DNA of 64,000 bases from Halisarca cf. caerulea (lineage: Eukaryota > Porifera > Demospongiae > Chondrillida > Halisarcidae). Shown piece by piece: positions 11,666-21,509 of this stretch (position 1 is its first letter; the number at the start of each line of letters is the position of its first letter). The stretch covers positions 4,127,001 to 4,191,000 of the forward strand of contig CAUJGJ010000397.1 in the NCBI GenBank assembly GCA_963170055.1. The letters are read 5' to 3'. A model generated the notes under the pieces. It did not search any database. It was not told the origin of the DNA and saw nothing but the letters and a program-made list of their open reading frames with translations. The position numbers and the translations under genes are program-made.

Positions 11666-11920
11666 TTTGAAGAAAAGTCTTATAATAGAGAATTTATATA
11701 ATAGTAATAGAGAAGTATGAATTTATACAGAAATGAGTTATAGGAATTGTTTTGAAAACAATTGCCAAATATGGCAATTGTTTTCAAAACAATTGTCCAG
11801 TTACAATAAACAGTATATTCTATGAATGTTCAGCTGTGCACTTACCCTACGATGCTTTGCAAGTGATTCGAGTGCGTGGGGCGGCAGCCCCCACGAGTTT
11901 TTTAACTCGAATTACTTGTT
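11549..11920 (+). mobile_element. Terminal-hairpin element, copy D (full length)
   Basis: 5' end TTTTAGGGGCTGCCGCAGGC with a perfect hairpin of GGGGCTGCC, then (TA)n at 11619-11658, an inner inverted repeat around AATTGTTTTGAAAACAATT, and a 3' end of two nested inverted repeats (GTGGGGCGGCAGCCCCCAC inside GATTCGAG...CTCGAATTAC) finishing ACTTGTT. No ORF of note and no TIRs. Lies just downstream of the piggyBac gene. Confidence 0.85.
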
Positions 11921-12296
11921 ATTATCTGAATTATTAGACTTTGTTTGAGCTCCTTTGTGTGCTTGCTGGTCATGATTTACTACATGAACTGCATATCATC
12001 AGAAAGTACGTTTCAAGAGCTATCCAATGATAGGTATATCGAAGCCACACGCACTTGTGCAATCAAAATAAAAATTGCACAATACACCAAAGGCTTGTTT
12101 ATGCAATATTTTCGGCATATATTCCACTTATTACACTTGTGTTGCTATTGGTAACTACTTTTAGCTATCCCACTTTTATTCTTTGTTATATTCTGGTCAA
12201 AATAGGCCTAAGTATGTTTCTATAGCATGCTCCAAGCCTGAGAATGACATATTTTAGTAGATCTTGTTGAAAACTTGCTCTTTGTATGGTGGGGGT
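11921..12296. other. Unassigned, no gene seen
   Basis: Between the hairpin element and the gypsy element. The 69-codon ORF at 11945 has no recognisable domain. The last five bases are the left copy of the gypsy target duplication. Confidence 0.4.
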
Positions 12297-12345
12297 TGTC
12301 GAATAATGTAACAGTTCAGTCAATAGCAAATAATTCCAGACACTC

Positions 12346-13540
12346 CGCATGTGGAACATGTCCAAAATCTCCCTAATGTGTTAACAAGCTGGAATTTTAG
12401 CGAAATCGTCACTAAGATGGCTTCGAATCATGTGACATACGCGTGACATTCTATGACGTTTTTGTTTAGGAGCAAGCTAGATCGATAGCGTTGCATGGCA
12501 ATTCATTGTGCATTTGGTGCTTTTTAAGCCTTTATCCAAGGAGAAGCAGTGTCTAGAAAATGTATTTGCGTATGGTCGATCGCGGACTGCAGGAGTTTCA
12601 AAATCGGGTGTAATATTACAGTCAGTGGCCGGTAAGTTCAAGGCGTTAGGAATGCTGTAGAAAGTGATGCATCATATTCTAAGATGTTTAGGTTAGTAAA
12701 ATAGACTCTAATATTTAGATTTACCCTAAACAACGACTACCGTACGCACCTTGTTCTTCGAGATTGCTGTTCGGCGCCGAATGACTCCATCGCTAAAAAT
12801 TTTCTCATTCGCCGACTTTAGACTTTCTTCGGTCATCCGCCTTCTTTAAATAATGGCCTGTTTCCTCCGAATTGATTTCGCTTGCAACTCATCAGTCCTT
12901 GCCATGCTCTCCAACCTTCAAAATAGTCGTCACTTTCAAACGGTACCAAGAGTTCGATGACGTCACAGCCCTAATCACATGACTATCATGTGAAAATAGG
13001 CCCTTGCGAAAAAGATTTTTTTGCAAAATGCCATGTCGCCGAGTAAATCAGCGGAGCCACGTAAGAACCTTCCGAGTGTTTCATTATGATCAGTATTGAC
13101 TGCTTCAACTTTTCACTGATGGGGGTTTTGATCTACTCGTTTTCAGAGAAGTTATTGACAAATATTTTATCACGCTGTGAGTATTTGCTGAATATCTTTA
13201 AAACTATTTCTGAAAACAAAACCCCCATCGGTAGAAAGTTAGATATTTTCATTAGAAACAAATTAGTCTTTATCCTGTGTCTGTAGGCCCATGTTCTGAT
13301 TTACTCGCGTCGAATAACTGCCTAACTCGACTACCTAGTAAATCGTCGATTAATCGAACGATCGAGAAAGAAACTCGGATGAAAAATAGCTCAATGTGTA
13401 CCTTAGATATGTTTGTACTGCTTTAGAACCACTGATTGGCCATTCTACAACATATTGTGAAGAAATGAAGCAATTTGTAAACAGTTAATTTGCCGACTTT
13501 AGGAAGCCATTAAAGTGCTAATGGACATGTCCCACATGCG
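12346..13540 (+). mobile_element. CGCATG-family TIR element (subfamily A)
   Basis: Ends CGCATGTGGAACATGTCC and, inverted, CGCATGTGGGACATGTCC; 1195 bp, flanked by TC/TC (12344-12345, 13541-13542), shown exactly because the intact LTR elsewhere gives the empty site. Contains an internal inverted repeat built on GATGGGGGTTTTGAT and its complement. No transposase. Confidence 0.9.
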
Positions 13541-13574
13541 TCAAAATGATTACAAAGATCAGCATGCATAGTTA

Positions 13575-14258
13575 GGCGGCGTTTACACTAGAACGTTTTC
13601 ACATGAAAACGGAACATTTTGATTCCGTTTTGCCTTATCGTTTACACTAAAACACCGAAAACGACAACCCAAAATGATAACTTTTGAATCCGCAAACCAA
13701 AGTGGATACCTCTGAAAACGCAACAAAAAAATTCATGTGTAAACGGCGAAAACGATGCTACAGTTGAAAACGATGACGTTGGTCAGCAGAATGTCATGTG
13801 ATCCTCCATTGAAGATGGCCGTCTTAGCGTATTCCTTCTAGTTTTTCTTACGAACCTGATTGCCTTGTACAACCCCAATACTCTTCTCTTCGTATTCAAC
13901 AAAATGGGATACATAAGACTCCGATTATAATACTTTGATTGTGTCAGTGCTTCCAACCGTTAGGTTATCCGGAGACCCGATAGAGTAAACCTTAGACTGA
14001 TGCGTTACTGTTAAAAGAAGTGCCTCTTCCTTTCCCGACTATTTGAGCATAGTAAAAGTACAGAATAGTGATTCTACTCAAATATCCGAAGTGTTACTTT
14101 TACCGTGCGGTAGACGTCAAGTGCACATCACGTGGCTATAGTTGTTTCTGAATTCGTGCGTTTTCCAAAAACGCTGTGTGTAAACGGATCGAAAACGATA
14201 CAGGGACACACTGATCGTAAACGGATTCGCACAAAAACGTTCTAGTGTAAACGCAGCC
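13575..14258. mobile_element. Harbinger-type MITE, 684 bp, TSD TTA
   Basis: TIRs of roughly 25 bp sharing CGTTTACACTAGAACGTTTT, with GGCGGC or GGCTGC outermost, flanked by TTA at 13572-13574 and 14259-14261. The TWA target and AGCC/GGC...TTTACAC ends match PIF/Harbinger. No coding capacity. The empty site is known from the other LTR. Confidence 0.9.
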
Positions 14259-14391
14259 TTATATAGGAGATAAAGGATATCAGATTACACACAAAGATAC
14301 AGGCATGAGAATCATCATGGCTACAAACACAATCAAGCCTAAACACTTACAGTTATAGAAGTTAGTCTAGTTAGGTTACTGTCAGGGCACA

Positions 14392-15582
14392 TTATGCCAC
14401 ACCTCCCTTTCTCCAGTATGTTAGCCTCTCAGGCGGTCTGATAGAGGTACTGGAACGTAAACGGGTCATCATGGTGGGTTGTGGAGTAGTGGCACTGTCA
14501 TCAGTGGTTGGCTGTATTGCAGTGTCTGGAGAACGAGGTGCTAGATGGATTCGGTTCCTTTGCACTTGTCCAAATGGAGTTGAGACAATGTAGGACCTCG
14601 GGGTCCTCAAGGTAGAAGTGATATGACCTGGAACCTGGTTGGTGTTAGTACAGACCCAAACTGGTGAATCTTCCAGAAGTTGAGGTAGTGGTTTTGTTCG
14701 TTGGCGCCTGTCATAATTTGACTTCTGCTGAGACTTGAACTCTTTGTCTTTGTCAACAAATGATTGCAGGTATGACCACTCGGGAACGAAATGCTTGCTG
14801 ATTTGTGGTACATCTGTGCGGATATGTCTACCCATGAGCAATTGTGCAGGGCTTAATCCACACCAGGGCAGTGGGGTTGAACGGTAGCTGAGCATTGTCA
14901 TGTAGGGATCGGTTGACTGGTTGAGTAGTTGCTTTACTGTCTTAACGGCTCGCTCAACATGTCCATTACTTTGTGGGTAGTGCGGGCTGCTGGTGGTGTG
15001 TTTGAATGAGTACTCTGATGCAAAGGCTTTCATGGTCATTGAATCAAACTGTGGGCCGTTGTCACTTATTAGTACTGCTGGGATGCCATGTCTTGAGAAT
15101 ATGGATTTCAGGGCGCTGATGATGCTCTTGGATGTGGTACATGTTAGCTTTATTACTTCAGGAAAACGTGGAAAATAATCAACTACAAGAAGGTATGTAG
15201 CTCTGTTTAGCTCAAAAAGATCTGCACCAACTTTCTCCCATGGGTGATGAGGCAATGGAGAGGGGATCAATGGCTCTCTGTGCTGGGGATGATTCTTGGT
15301 ACATTCAGGGCACTTGTTCACATGTGCTTCAATATCACGGGATACTCCGGGCCACCATACCGATCTGGAAATCCTTTCTCTGCATCGCTGAATACCTTGG
15401 TGTCCTTGATGAATCTTCTGTAGGGTTTCACTTTGGAGACATTTGGGGATGACGATTCTGTCCCTGAAAAGCAAAAGATGGTCGTGAACAGTTAACTTAC
15501 TTTTTGCTGACCAGTATGGGACTAGGTCTCCCTTGAGGGTGTGGCATTGAGGCCATCCTTCACGGTGAGGAGGGTAGGGCAA
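14392..15582 (-). CDS. Ty3/gypsy integrase domain (open frame)
   Basis: Open for 396 codons. Integrase inserts LTR cDNA into the genome. Visible: the HHCC zinc-binding domain (HQGHQG, then CPECTK), the DDE core with GADLFE (first D), ISDNGPQF (second D) and GHVERAVK (E), then the conserved SYRSTPLPWCGLSPAQLLMG and a C-terminal basic tail ending YWRKGG. The stop overlaps the polypurine tract beside the 3' LTR, which is normal for this clade. The domain is intact although the rest of the polyprotein is broken, so it would have to be supplied as part of a fusion to act. Confidence 0.9.
   Translation of the reverse strand: MPYPPHREGWPQCHTLKGDLVPYWSAKSKLTVHDHLLLFRDRIVIPKCLQSETLQKIHQGHQGIQRCRERISRSVWWPGVSRDIEAHVNKCPECTKNHPQHREPLIPSPLPHHPWEKVGADLFELNRATYLLVVDYFPRFPEVIKLTCTTSKSIISALKSIFSRHGIPAVLISDNGPQFDSMTMKAFASEYSFKHTTSSPHYPQSNGHVERAVKTVKQLLNQSTDPYMTMLSYRSTPLPWCGLSPAQLLMGRHIRTDVPQISKHFVPEWSYLQSFVDKDKEFKSQQKSNYDRRQRTKPLPQLLEDSPVWVCTNTNQVPGHITSTLRTPRSYIVSTPFGQVQRNRIHLAPRSPDTAIQPTTDDSATTPQPTMMTRLRSSTSIRPPERLTYWRKGGVA
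14402..14414 (-). promoter_or_regulatory. Polypurine tract
   Basis: GGAGAAAGGGAGG on the minus strand, directly before the 3' LTR; primer site for plus-strand DNA synthesis in LTR elements. Confidence 0.8.
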
Positions 15583-16564
15583 GTTGAATCTGATGCTTGA
15601 GCGATTCGATATGACTCTAGGCGGTCTTTGCTGGCCGGAAGTAGCGATACAATGGCTTTGATGAAAAATTCTGTAGTTTCTTTCAAGTGAGAAGGAGTGA
15701 TAGTGTTAGGCAATGGTGATCTTGAAAGAGTGTCGGCCGTGTACAGAAGCTTCCCTGGGACATGGGCAATAGTGTAGTGGAATCTCATTAGTCTAAGGCG
15801 AAACGTAGCACTCGGAAGGAACCAAGGAACGTGAGTTTCTCCTTGTTGAACTCGCATTTGTCTGGATTCAGTGTAATTCTGCTGGACTGGATTCTGTTTA
15901 GGGCCTTGGTGAGTCGTTGGTCATGCTCCTCTTGGCTGCTCCCATAGATCAAGACATCGTCCATCTGACAAAGGATACCTTCAAGACCTATCAAGATCTC
16001 GCACATTCTCTTCTGGAAGTGTTCCGGGGCACTCGATATACCAAATGGCATTTTATTGAAACAATATCTCCCAAAAGGTGTGAGGAAGGTTGTTAGATGA
16101 CGAGAGGACTTTGCCAATGGGATTTGCCAGAATCCACTATTAGCATCCAGTTTGGAGAACACCGCTGCTCCAGCTAGTTGTGCGAGTGTTTGGTCCACTT
16201 TTGGTAATGGGTGCACCTCCCTAAGTACGCTATCATTCAGTGGCTTCAGGTCAACGCAGATGCGCACGTCACCTGATGGCTTGGGTACTACTACCATGCC
16301 CGCACACCAATCAGTGGGCTCATCTACTTTTGAGATTACTCCCAAAGTCTACATGCGATCCAGCTCCTTCTTCACCTTGGTGCGAAGAGGGATGGGAACG
16401 TTTCTTGGGGTAAAGATAGAGTGTGGTTGTGCACCGGGTTTCAGATGAATTGTGAAGTCGCCTTCAAATGAGCCTAATCCTTCGAACAGCTTCGGGTATA
16501 ATTGTTTAATGATGCTCTCCTTGGGGGTTTCCTTGAGTGAATCTACTCTGGTAAGCAGTTGCAA
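15522..16564 (-). pseudogene. Ty3/gypsy reverse transcriptase with thumb/RNase H deleted
   Basis: RT begins near 16560 (IIKQLYPKLFEGLG), has a TAG at 16346-16348, then KPSGDVRICVDLKPLN, SKLDANSGFWQI, FNKMPFGI and the active site CQMDDVLIYG. After KEKLTFLGS it jumps, with a frameshift, to FRLRLMRFHYTIAHVPGK. In the related element at 53765 these two points are separated by the RT thumb and the whole RNase H domain, roughly 170 codons. Here that stretch is missing, so this copy could not complete reverse transcription by itself. Confidence 0.9.
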
Positions 16565-16693
16565 GGCTACAATGGCTGGTAATCCGAGAAGGTTGGATGT
16601 TCATGATTGTAGCCTTGCAACTGCTTACCAGAGTAGATTCATTCAAGGAAACCCCCAAGGAGAGCATCATTAAACAATTATACCCTAAGCTGG
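16492..16693. repeat. Inverted duplication inside pol (arms about 80 bp, spacer about 33 bp)
   Basis: 16492-16572 and 16606-16690 are near-perfect reverse complements, both containing the CTTGCAACTGCTTACCAGAG motif or its complement. The arm belongs to the protease-RT linker; its inverted copy replaces normal sequence. Likely formed by template switching during reverse transcription. Confidence 0.9.
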
Positions 16694-17006
16694 ATGTGAG
16701 TGATTGTTCACATGATGCAGAACCTACACTGAGTTTGACATCGGTGGTTGCTAGGACTTTCAGTGGTTTGCGATCTGGACCACAAAGGGTCTTGTTAGAC
16801 GGTTTGAGTTGTGTTCCAGGGAGAGAGTGGAAGGTTGTCTCCGAGATGGCTGTCACCTCCGCTCCTGTGTCGAGTTTGAACTTCTGTCTCTGTCCATTTA
16901 TGTTCACAAATTGCGTCCATGATCTGTCTCCCGCCGTACAGATGGTGTCAAGAAAGCATTCCTGTGATTCCTCCTGAACTGTGCCAACTGACTTTGATTG
17001 GCACAC
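16606..17006 (-). pseudogene. Ty3/gypsy aspartic protease domain
   Basis: Retroviral-type aspartic protease that matures Gag-Pol. Visible: SWTQFVNINGQRQKFKLDTG with intact D-T-G-A catalytic motif, then LCGPDRKPLKVL. The C-terminal half runs into the inverted duplication, so the domain is truncated. The frame differs from that of gag. Confidence 0.8.
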
Positions 17007-17020
17007 GGAACTGAAGTGGC

Positions 17021-17791
17021 CTATATTTTTGCACTTGTGGCAAACAGCTTGGCTAGCTGGGCACTCTGCTCAAGGATGAGGACTTCTCCCACACCGAAAG
17101 CACTTTTGACCACTCGCTGGTGGTCTAGATGGCTGGCGAAATGTCCGCAGGCGATTGTCTGATTGCGATAGGGGGTGTTTTCTCCCGTTATTGGAACCTT
17201 TGCTGAATTTGTGCTGCATAGCGTCCAATGCTGTAGGTGGTTCGTGCTTAACTCCGGATTTAGGATCTCCTGCTGTTCATGGACTGCCTCCCTCTGACGA
17301 ACAGACTTCTTGGCCTTATCAAGAGTCAGATCGGCGTCCATCTGTAGTCGTTCAGACAGGGTAGTATCGCGGATTCCTACAACGACACGATTGCAGATCA
17401 TTTCGTCCTTCAGATCACCGTAAGCACAGTTTTCTACGAGATGATACAATGCAGTGATGTACTGTTCTGACGTTTCGTCCTGCAGTTGATGTCTCCGGTT
17501 GAATCGGGCACGCTCAAAGATTACGTTCTTCCGAACTTGAAAAAATTCATCGAACTTCCCTAGCACGGTGTCGTACTTCTTTCTGTCATCGTCGGAAATG
17601 TGCGTGGACCTCAAAACGTCCTCTGCAGTCTCTCCTAGGCAGTAAAGTAACGTGCTGACCTGTTGTGGCTCTGGGTCGTCAGATAAACCTTACGCTGATC
17701 GGAACTGCTCGAATCTCCTTTTCCACCGAGGCCATTCGTCGGGGTTCTTGAAATTAAAGGGATCTGGTGGCTGTAACCGCAGTTGTGTCAT
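17021..17791 (-). pseudogene. Ty3/gypsy Gag with zinc knuckles
   Basis: Structural capsid protein. ATG at 17791 begins MTQLRLQPPDPFNF, very close to the Gag of the element at 53765 (MSSLRLQPPSAFNF). Conserved capsid motifs WPRWKRRFEQF and FERARFNRR follow. Stop TAA near 17690-17692 and a frameshift near 17250. Two CCHC zinc knuckles at about 17040-17110 (CFRCG..., CHKCKNIGHFSSVC), the first with an internal TGA. Confidence 0.85.
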
Positions 17792-17810
17792 TCTCTTAGA
17801 CTCTAGAGAG

Positions 17811-17828
17811 ATCCCACTTCTGACACCA
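17811..17828 (-). promoter_or_regulatory. Primer binding site
   Basis: TGGTGTCAGAAGTGGGAT on the minus strand immediately inside the 5' LTR, the position where a tRNA 3' end primes minus-strand synthesis. The tRNA is not identified here. Confidence 0.8.
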
Positions 17829-18052
17829 TGTTGAATAATGTAACAGTACAGTCAATAGCAAATAATTCCAGACACTCAAGATGATTACAAAGATCAGCAT
17901 GCATAGTTATATAGGAGATAAAGGATATCGGATTACACACACAAAGATACAGGGCATGAGAATCATCATGGCTACAAACACAATCAAGCCTAAACACTTA
18001 CAGTTATAGAAGTTAGTCTAGCTAGGTTACTGTCAGGGCACATTATGCCACA
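17829..18052 (-). repeat. 5' LTR of the gypsy element (224 bp, intact)
   Basis: TGTTGAATAATG...ATTATGCCACA. Provides the uninterrupted sequence that defines the insertions in the other LTR. Presumed promoter on the minus strand. Confidence 0.95.
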
Positions 18053-18057
18053 GGGGT

Positions 18058-18331
18058 AGGAGGGCTAGTGGCCATAATTGCATCCAGTGCACCGTGTACT
18101 GTGCTTCAATTTGATACCACACTTGGGGGATTTACAATTATTTTACATTTTCACAATGGACTACGTCAGTGCTTAGTGATTTCCTATACATTCTATACAG
18201 TTTTGGAAGGAGCTGTCACCCTATCCTAATCTTGCAATTTCTTAGCTAAACAAGCTAATGCTAAGTGATATGCCCTTCCAATTCACATGCCAGAAGTACC
18301 CAAACAAGGTGCATTCATGCATTTATTTTAA
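18058..18331. other. Unassigned, nothing recognised
   Basis: No ORF with a known domain and no repeat matched within the window. Confidence 0.35.
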
Positions 18332-18615
18332 GCCGTTTCTACACTAATCCAGATCGAATCAGAATCGAGTTAATTCAGATTGCAGTGTCAATTTCAATCG
18401 CATCCACACTACCAATTCGTTCTTTTGCTGTTAAGCCAATTGTCACTTGTGTCCACATGGCTAATAATGGCGTTGGCTGCTGTAGTGTTCTTCTTGCTCC
18501 ACTTTCTGACTCTCTTGAGGCATTTTATTTATACGGAGTGGCTATTGACACCGATTTATCGGTGGTTATTTTAGTTACAGATCTACTGTTACCACCAGAG
18601 GTAGTACAAAGCGTC
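18332..18615 (+). mobile_element. 5' end of a second Harbinger-type element, truncated
   Basis: Starts AGCCGTTTCTACACTAATCC, like the inverted right end at 9176, then a short leader and a hydrophobic N-terminus in the frame of 18380-18574 (ALAAVVFFLLHFLTLL), resembling the first residues of the complete Harbinger protein at 18738. It ends where the element at 18619 is inserted. Confidence 0.5.
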
Positions 18616-18737
18616 ATAAGCCCTGTTTACACGCACCCTTAATGTGGATTAAGAAGCCGGCTTAGCGGAAGTGAGTTAAAATTTTTACGCGTCCACACGC
18701 AATCTGCTGTAGTTGGTTTATCCTTGGGTTTATCAAG

Positions 18738-20018
18738 ATGGCCGACATAGTTGGAATCGTACTGTTTGTTCTTTTGGTTGTTTTTCGTTCAAGAGTGTCT
18801 CATTTTCAAGTACAATGTGCACGAAGATTGCAAGAAACAAGGCAACGACGTCTGATACTCTTTAGGAGACGGCAAGCTCAGTAGTGATTCTTTTTCGCTA
18901 TTCTAGCGAGTGTTAGTACGTATAATAGCGTGAATTCGATCGAAAGAATGGTTTGGTCGCGTAAAAGGAGCGATGCTTGGTGGGAGACAATCGTGAATCG
19001 TGTTTTTACTGACAGCGACTGTGTGGAGAACTTCCGAATGTCAGAAGGCACATTTAATTACATTTGTCAGGAATTGCAGGCTATCATTGCAAAGGAGGAC
19101 ACTGTAATGAGGAAGGCTATTCCTGTAAGACAAAGACTAGCCATAGCTTTGTGGAGATTGTCAACAAACAGTGACTACCGGACAATATCACACCTATTTG
19201 GAGTATCCAGATCATCCGTGTGCACAGTAGTTCGTGAGGTTTGCCAAGCTATAGTGGACATTCTTTTACCCAAGTATATTCAAGTACGAGTTACCCTTTT
19301 GGAAGCCATCATTGATGGGTTTGAATCAAAGTGGGGGTTTCCGCAGTGTGTAGGGGCAATAGATGGCAGTCATATACCCATTGTGGCACCTAAAGAGTTT
19401 CCTGCCGACTACCACAATCGAAAGGGATGGCATTCAATTGTGCTCCAAGCAGTTGTCGATCATGAGTGTCACTTCTGGAATGTGAACGTTGGATGGCCAG
19501 GACGAGTACATGATGCCAGGGTCCTGAGTAATTCAGATTTGTTTCACCAGGCAGAAATGGGAACATTGCTTCCAAATCGGCCAAGAGTTATTAATGGAGT
19601 TAATGTTCCACTCATAATCTTGGGAGATCCTGCATATCCTTTGCTGCCATGGCTGATGAAACCTTTTGTTCACCATGGTTCAATCACAAATGAACAAAGA
19701 GTTTACAATTTCCGTCATAGCAGGGCAAGGATGGTGGTTAAAAACACATTTGGTCACCTTAAGGGTAGATGGAGGTGTCTCATAAAGCGCAATGACACTT
19801 CTACAGATGATGTTCCACTGCTAATTCTAGCTTGTTGTGTACTTCACAATGTATGTGAAGTGCACAAAGAAGAATTTAATTCAGCATGGCTTGAAGATGT
19901 CACTGAAGCAACAAATGTTGAATCAGAGGACTCCAACTCAGCTCCTCAACAGACAACCCATAGTCCAGGTGCTGCAGCAATTAGGCGTGCTCTATGTAGT
20001 TACATTAATAACCATTGA
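18738..20018 (+). pseudogene. HARBI1-like transposase with double stop and lost catalytic Glu
   Basis: Harbinger DDE nuclease, which cuts the TIRs with help from the Myb partner. The ATG at 18738 opens with a hydrophobic N-terminus (MADIVGIVLFVLLVVF), then in the same frame TAG TGA at 18882-18887, then ILASVSTYNSVNSIERMVW and an uninterrupted 362-codon body. HTH region at ISHLFGVSRSSVCTVV. Catalytic positions: VGAIDGSH (D) and ILGDPAYPL (D) are intact, but the third motif reads VVKNTFGHLKGRW, with Lys where family members have Glu (EnaFGrLK). A single G to A change would explain it. So three independent point lesions in an otherwise full-length gene. Confidence 0.9.
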
Positions 20019-20118
20019 ATAGGAAAACACAAGGAGAATAGCTGCACACACCATGCACATCAAATTAATAGCAAAATGTTACTTTATTATACTAATAACT
20101 GTTGTGTACTTATTAATT

Positions 20119-21079
20119 TTACTCTTGACCATCCTCGTCCAATGGCATGCTACGGTTAGTAGGCTGAGGATAAGGCATGGTCCCTGTGGTTGTTGGCATC
20201 CCATAGTAGGGTGCAGGATGACAGGGATATGGTACGTGAGGAGGTTGAAGTTGTGGTGGAGCAGTTTGATGTGATCCCGCAATGATCTGCCCCAATATCT
20301 GCAGAAGTCGCATTTCATGCTCCTGATTGTCCCGGTGCATCCTCTCTGCCTGCTCCCTTTCCAGCCTCAGCCTACGCTCCTAACTTTCCAGAATCCTATT
20401 TTCCATTTCCTGCTGATGTGTCAGGAAGGAGTCAGTGAGTGACTGAAGGGCTCACTCAATTCCTGTTCTCCTGCTTCTCTTGCTGCTGGGAGCAGCTACC
20501 TCCCGATCACTAGCACCACGGCGTTGTCCTGCACTAGTTGGTGTTGCCTCGCTGCCTGTGGTGGATGATGTGGCAGAGATATCAGGTGAATCCTGCTCTA
20601 CCTCTTCATCAGCTGCAGTAAAGTCAGTCAAGTCATTGACCTCTTGTGTGTGATGGATGTGACCCATGTCTGACTCCACTTCAGCACTCTCTTCCTCCTC
20701 ACCACTGCCTTCCTCATCAGGGGCCGTGGGAGTCTGCCTTGTTGTGTCTATTACAATGGTGGGTCTGGTTGCTGGTCTAATTCCCAACACAGCATCCAGT
20801 AGGTCGAAATAAGGCCAGGTATCTCTTTTGCGGCCGCTTCTGTTACGATTATCCTTGAAATCCTTGTAAAGCTGCCGTAAGTTCTTAATCTTTCTCCTTG
20901 CACTGCTTGGGAGAACGAATAATACAATTTTCTGCTAAGCGGTCACTTACCAGCTTCCAAATATCAGCTGTTCTAGTAGCTCCATCCAACATTTGCTGAA
21001 CGGAGTGGTCTGACCATACGCCGATAAGAGCGAGAATCTTTTCGTGCATCCAGCTTGGAGCTCTAATACTTGTAGCCAT
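20119..21079 (-). pseudogene. Harbinger Myb/SANT-like accessory protein
   Basis: ATG at 21079. A trihelix Myb domain (ALIGVWSDHSVQ, ADIWKLVSDRL, CKEK) is followed, after a frameshift near 20890, by LLDAVLGIRP, an acidic region (EGSGEEEESAEVESD) and a Ser/Thr-rich stretch, then a coiled coil (ERRLRLEREQAER) and a Pro/Tyr-rich tail. Stops interrupt after GIE (near 20450) and within ILES*ERR (near 20380). Same architecture as the Myb gene at 7411-8891, including LMDGILGTR versus LLDAVLGIR. Presumed role: TIR binding and nuclear import of the transposase. Confidence 0.8.
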
Positions 21080-21509
21080 CTCTCCTAGATCGCAGTTCGC
21101 GCCAAAATGAAAGGCTTTACCGCCCAATTTAACCTCGTTTAAGCGTTCACACGCAGAGTGAGCTTAGGTAATCCCGATCATAGCCGGATTTAATCCACCT
21201 CCTAATGTGGTTTACAGAAGCCAGCTTCTAAACGAGATTGCGCACGTTCACACGGAAGTCGGTAATCGCAATTACAACTAAGCGCGCTTAAAACCTGCCG
21301 TGTAAACACGGCTATAGATTGATAATATCCACCAACCTGTAAATCTTGCTAATATTGTGTATAGTCTAAACTACAGCTAGTTAGAAATTTCCATAGCGGC
21401 TGCACCACATTTTCTTTAAATTCGCAGACCCTAATCGCTTCATACGAATGTGACAGTGTAGGACTACCATCATGTGAGTAGCACGTGACTCATAACAGCG
21501 GCAAATGCG

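Larger units (their letters stand above)
12297..14401 (-). repeat. 3' LTR of the gypsy element, interrupted by two insertions
   Basis: LTR pieces are 12297-12345, 13541-13574 and 14259-14401; joined they align with the intact LTR at 17829-18052. The first gap is the CGCATG element, the second a Harbinger-type MITE. The LTR begins TG and ends CA on the plus strand. Confidence 0.95.
12297..18052 (-). mobile_element. Ty3/gypsy LTR retrotransposon, complete ends, TSD GGGGT
   Basis: Minus-strand element bounded by LTRs starting TGTYGAATAATG and ending ATTATGCCACA, flanked by GGGGT at 12292-12296 and 18053-18057. Internal order 5' LTR, PBS, gag, protease, RT, integrase, PPT, 3' LTR on the minus strand. 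It is dead: in-frame stops, a missing RNase H domain and an inverted duplication between protease and RT. Its 3' LTR carries two DNA-element insertions. LTR halves differ at about seven aligned positions, so it is older than the gypsy element at 53765. Confidence 0.95.
18619..21313. mobile_element. PIF/Harbinger element with convergent transposase and Myb genes
   Basis: TIRs AGCCCTGTTTACACG and AGCCGTGTTTACACG, with ATA on both sides (18616-18618, 21314-21316) as the best target-duplication candidate. Two genes point at each other, the usual Harbinger plan: a DDE nuclease on plus and a Myb/SANT protein on minus. Both are damaged. Confidence 0.85.

Noticed and set aside
13086..13286. 66-codon ORF MISIDCFNF... 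shared with 49492-49692
   Set aside because: Both lie in CGCATG elements and span the internal inverted repeat. About ten residue differences with no sign of synonymous bias; best seen as shared repeat DNA, not a gene.
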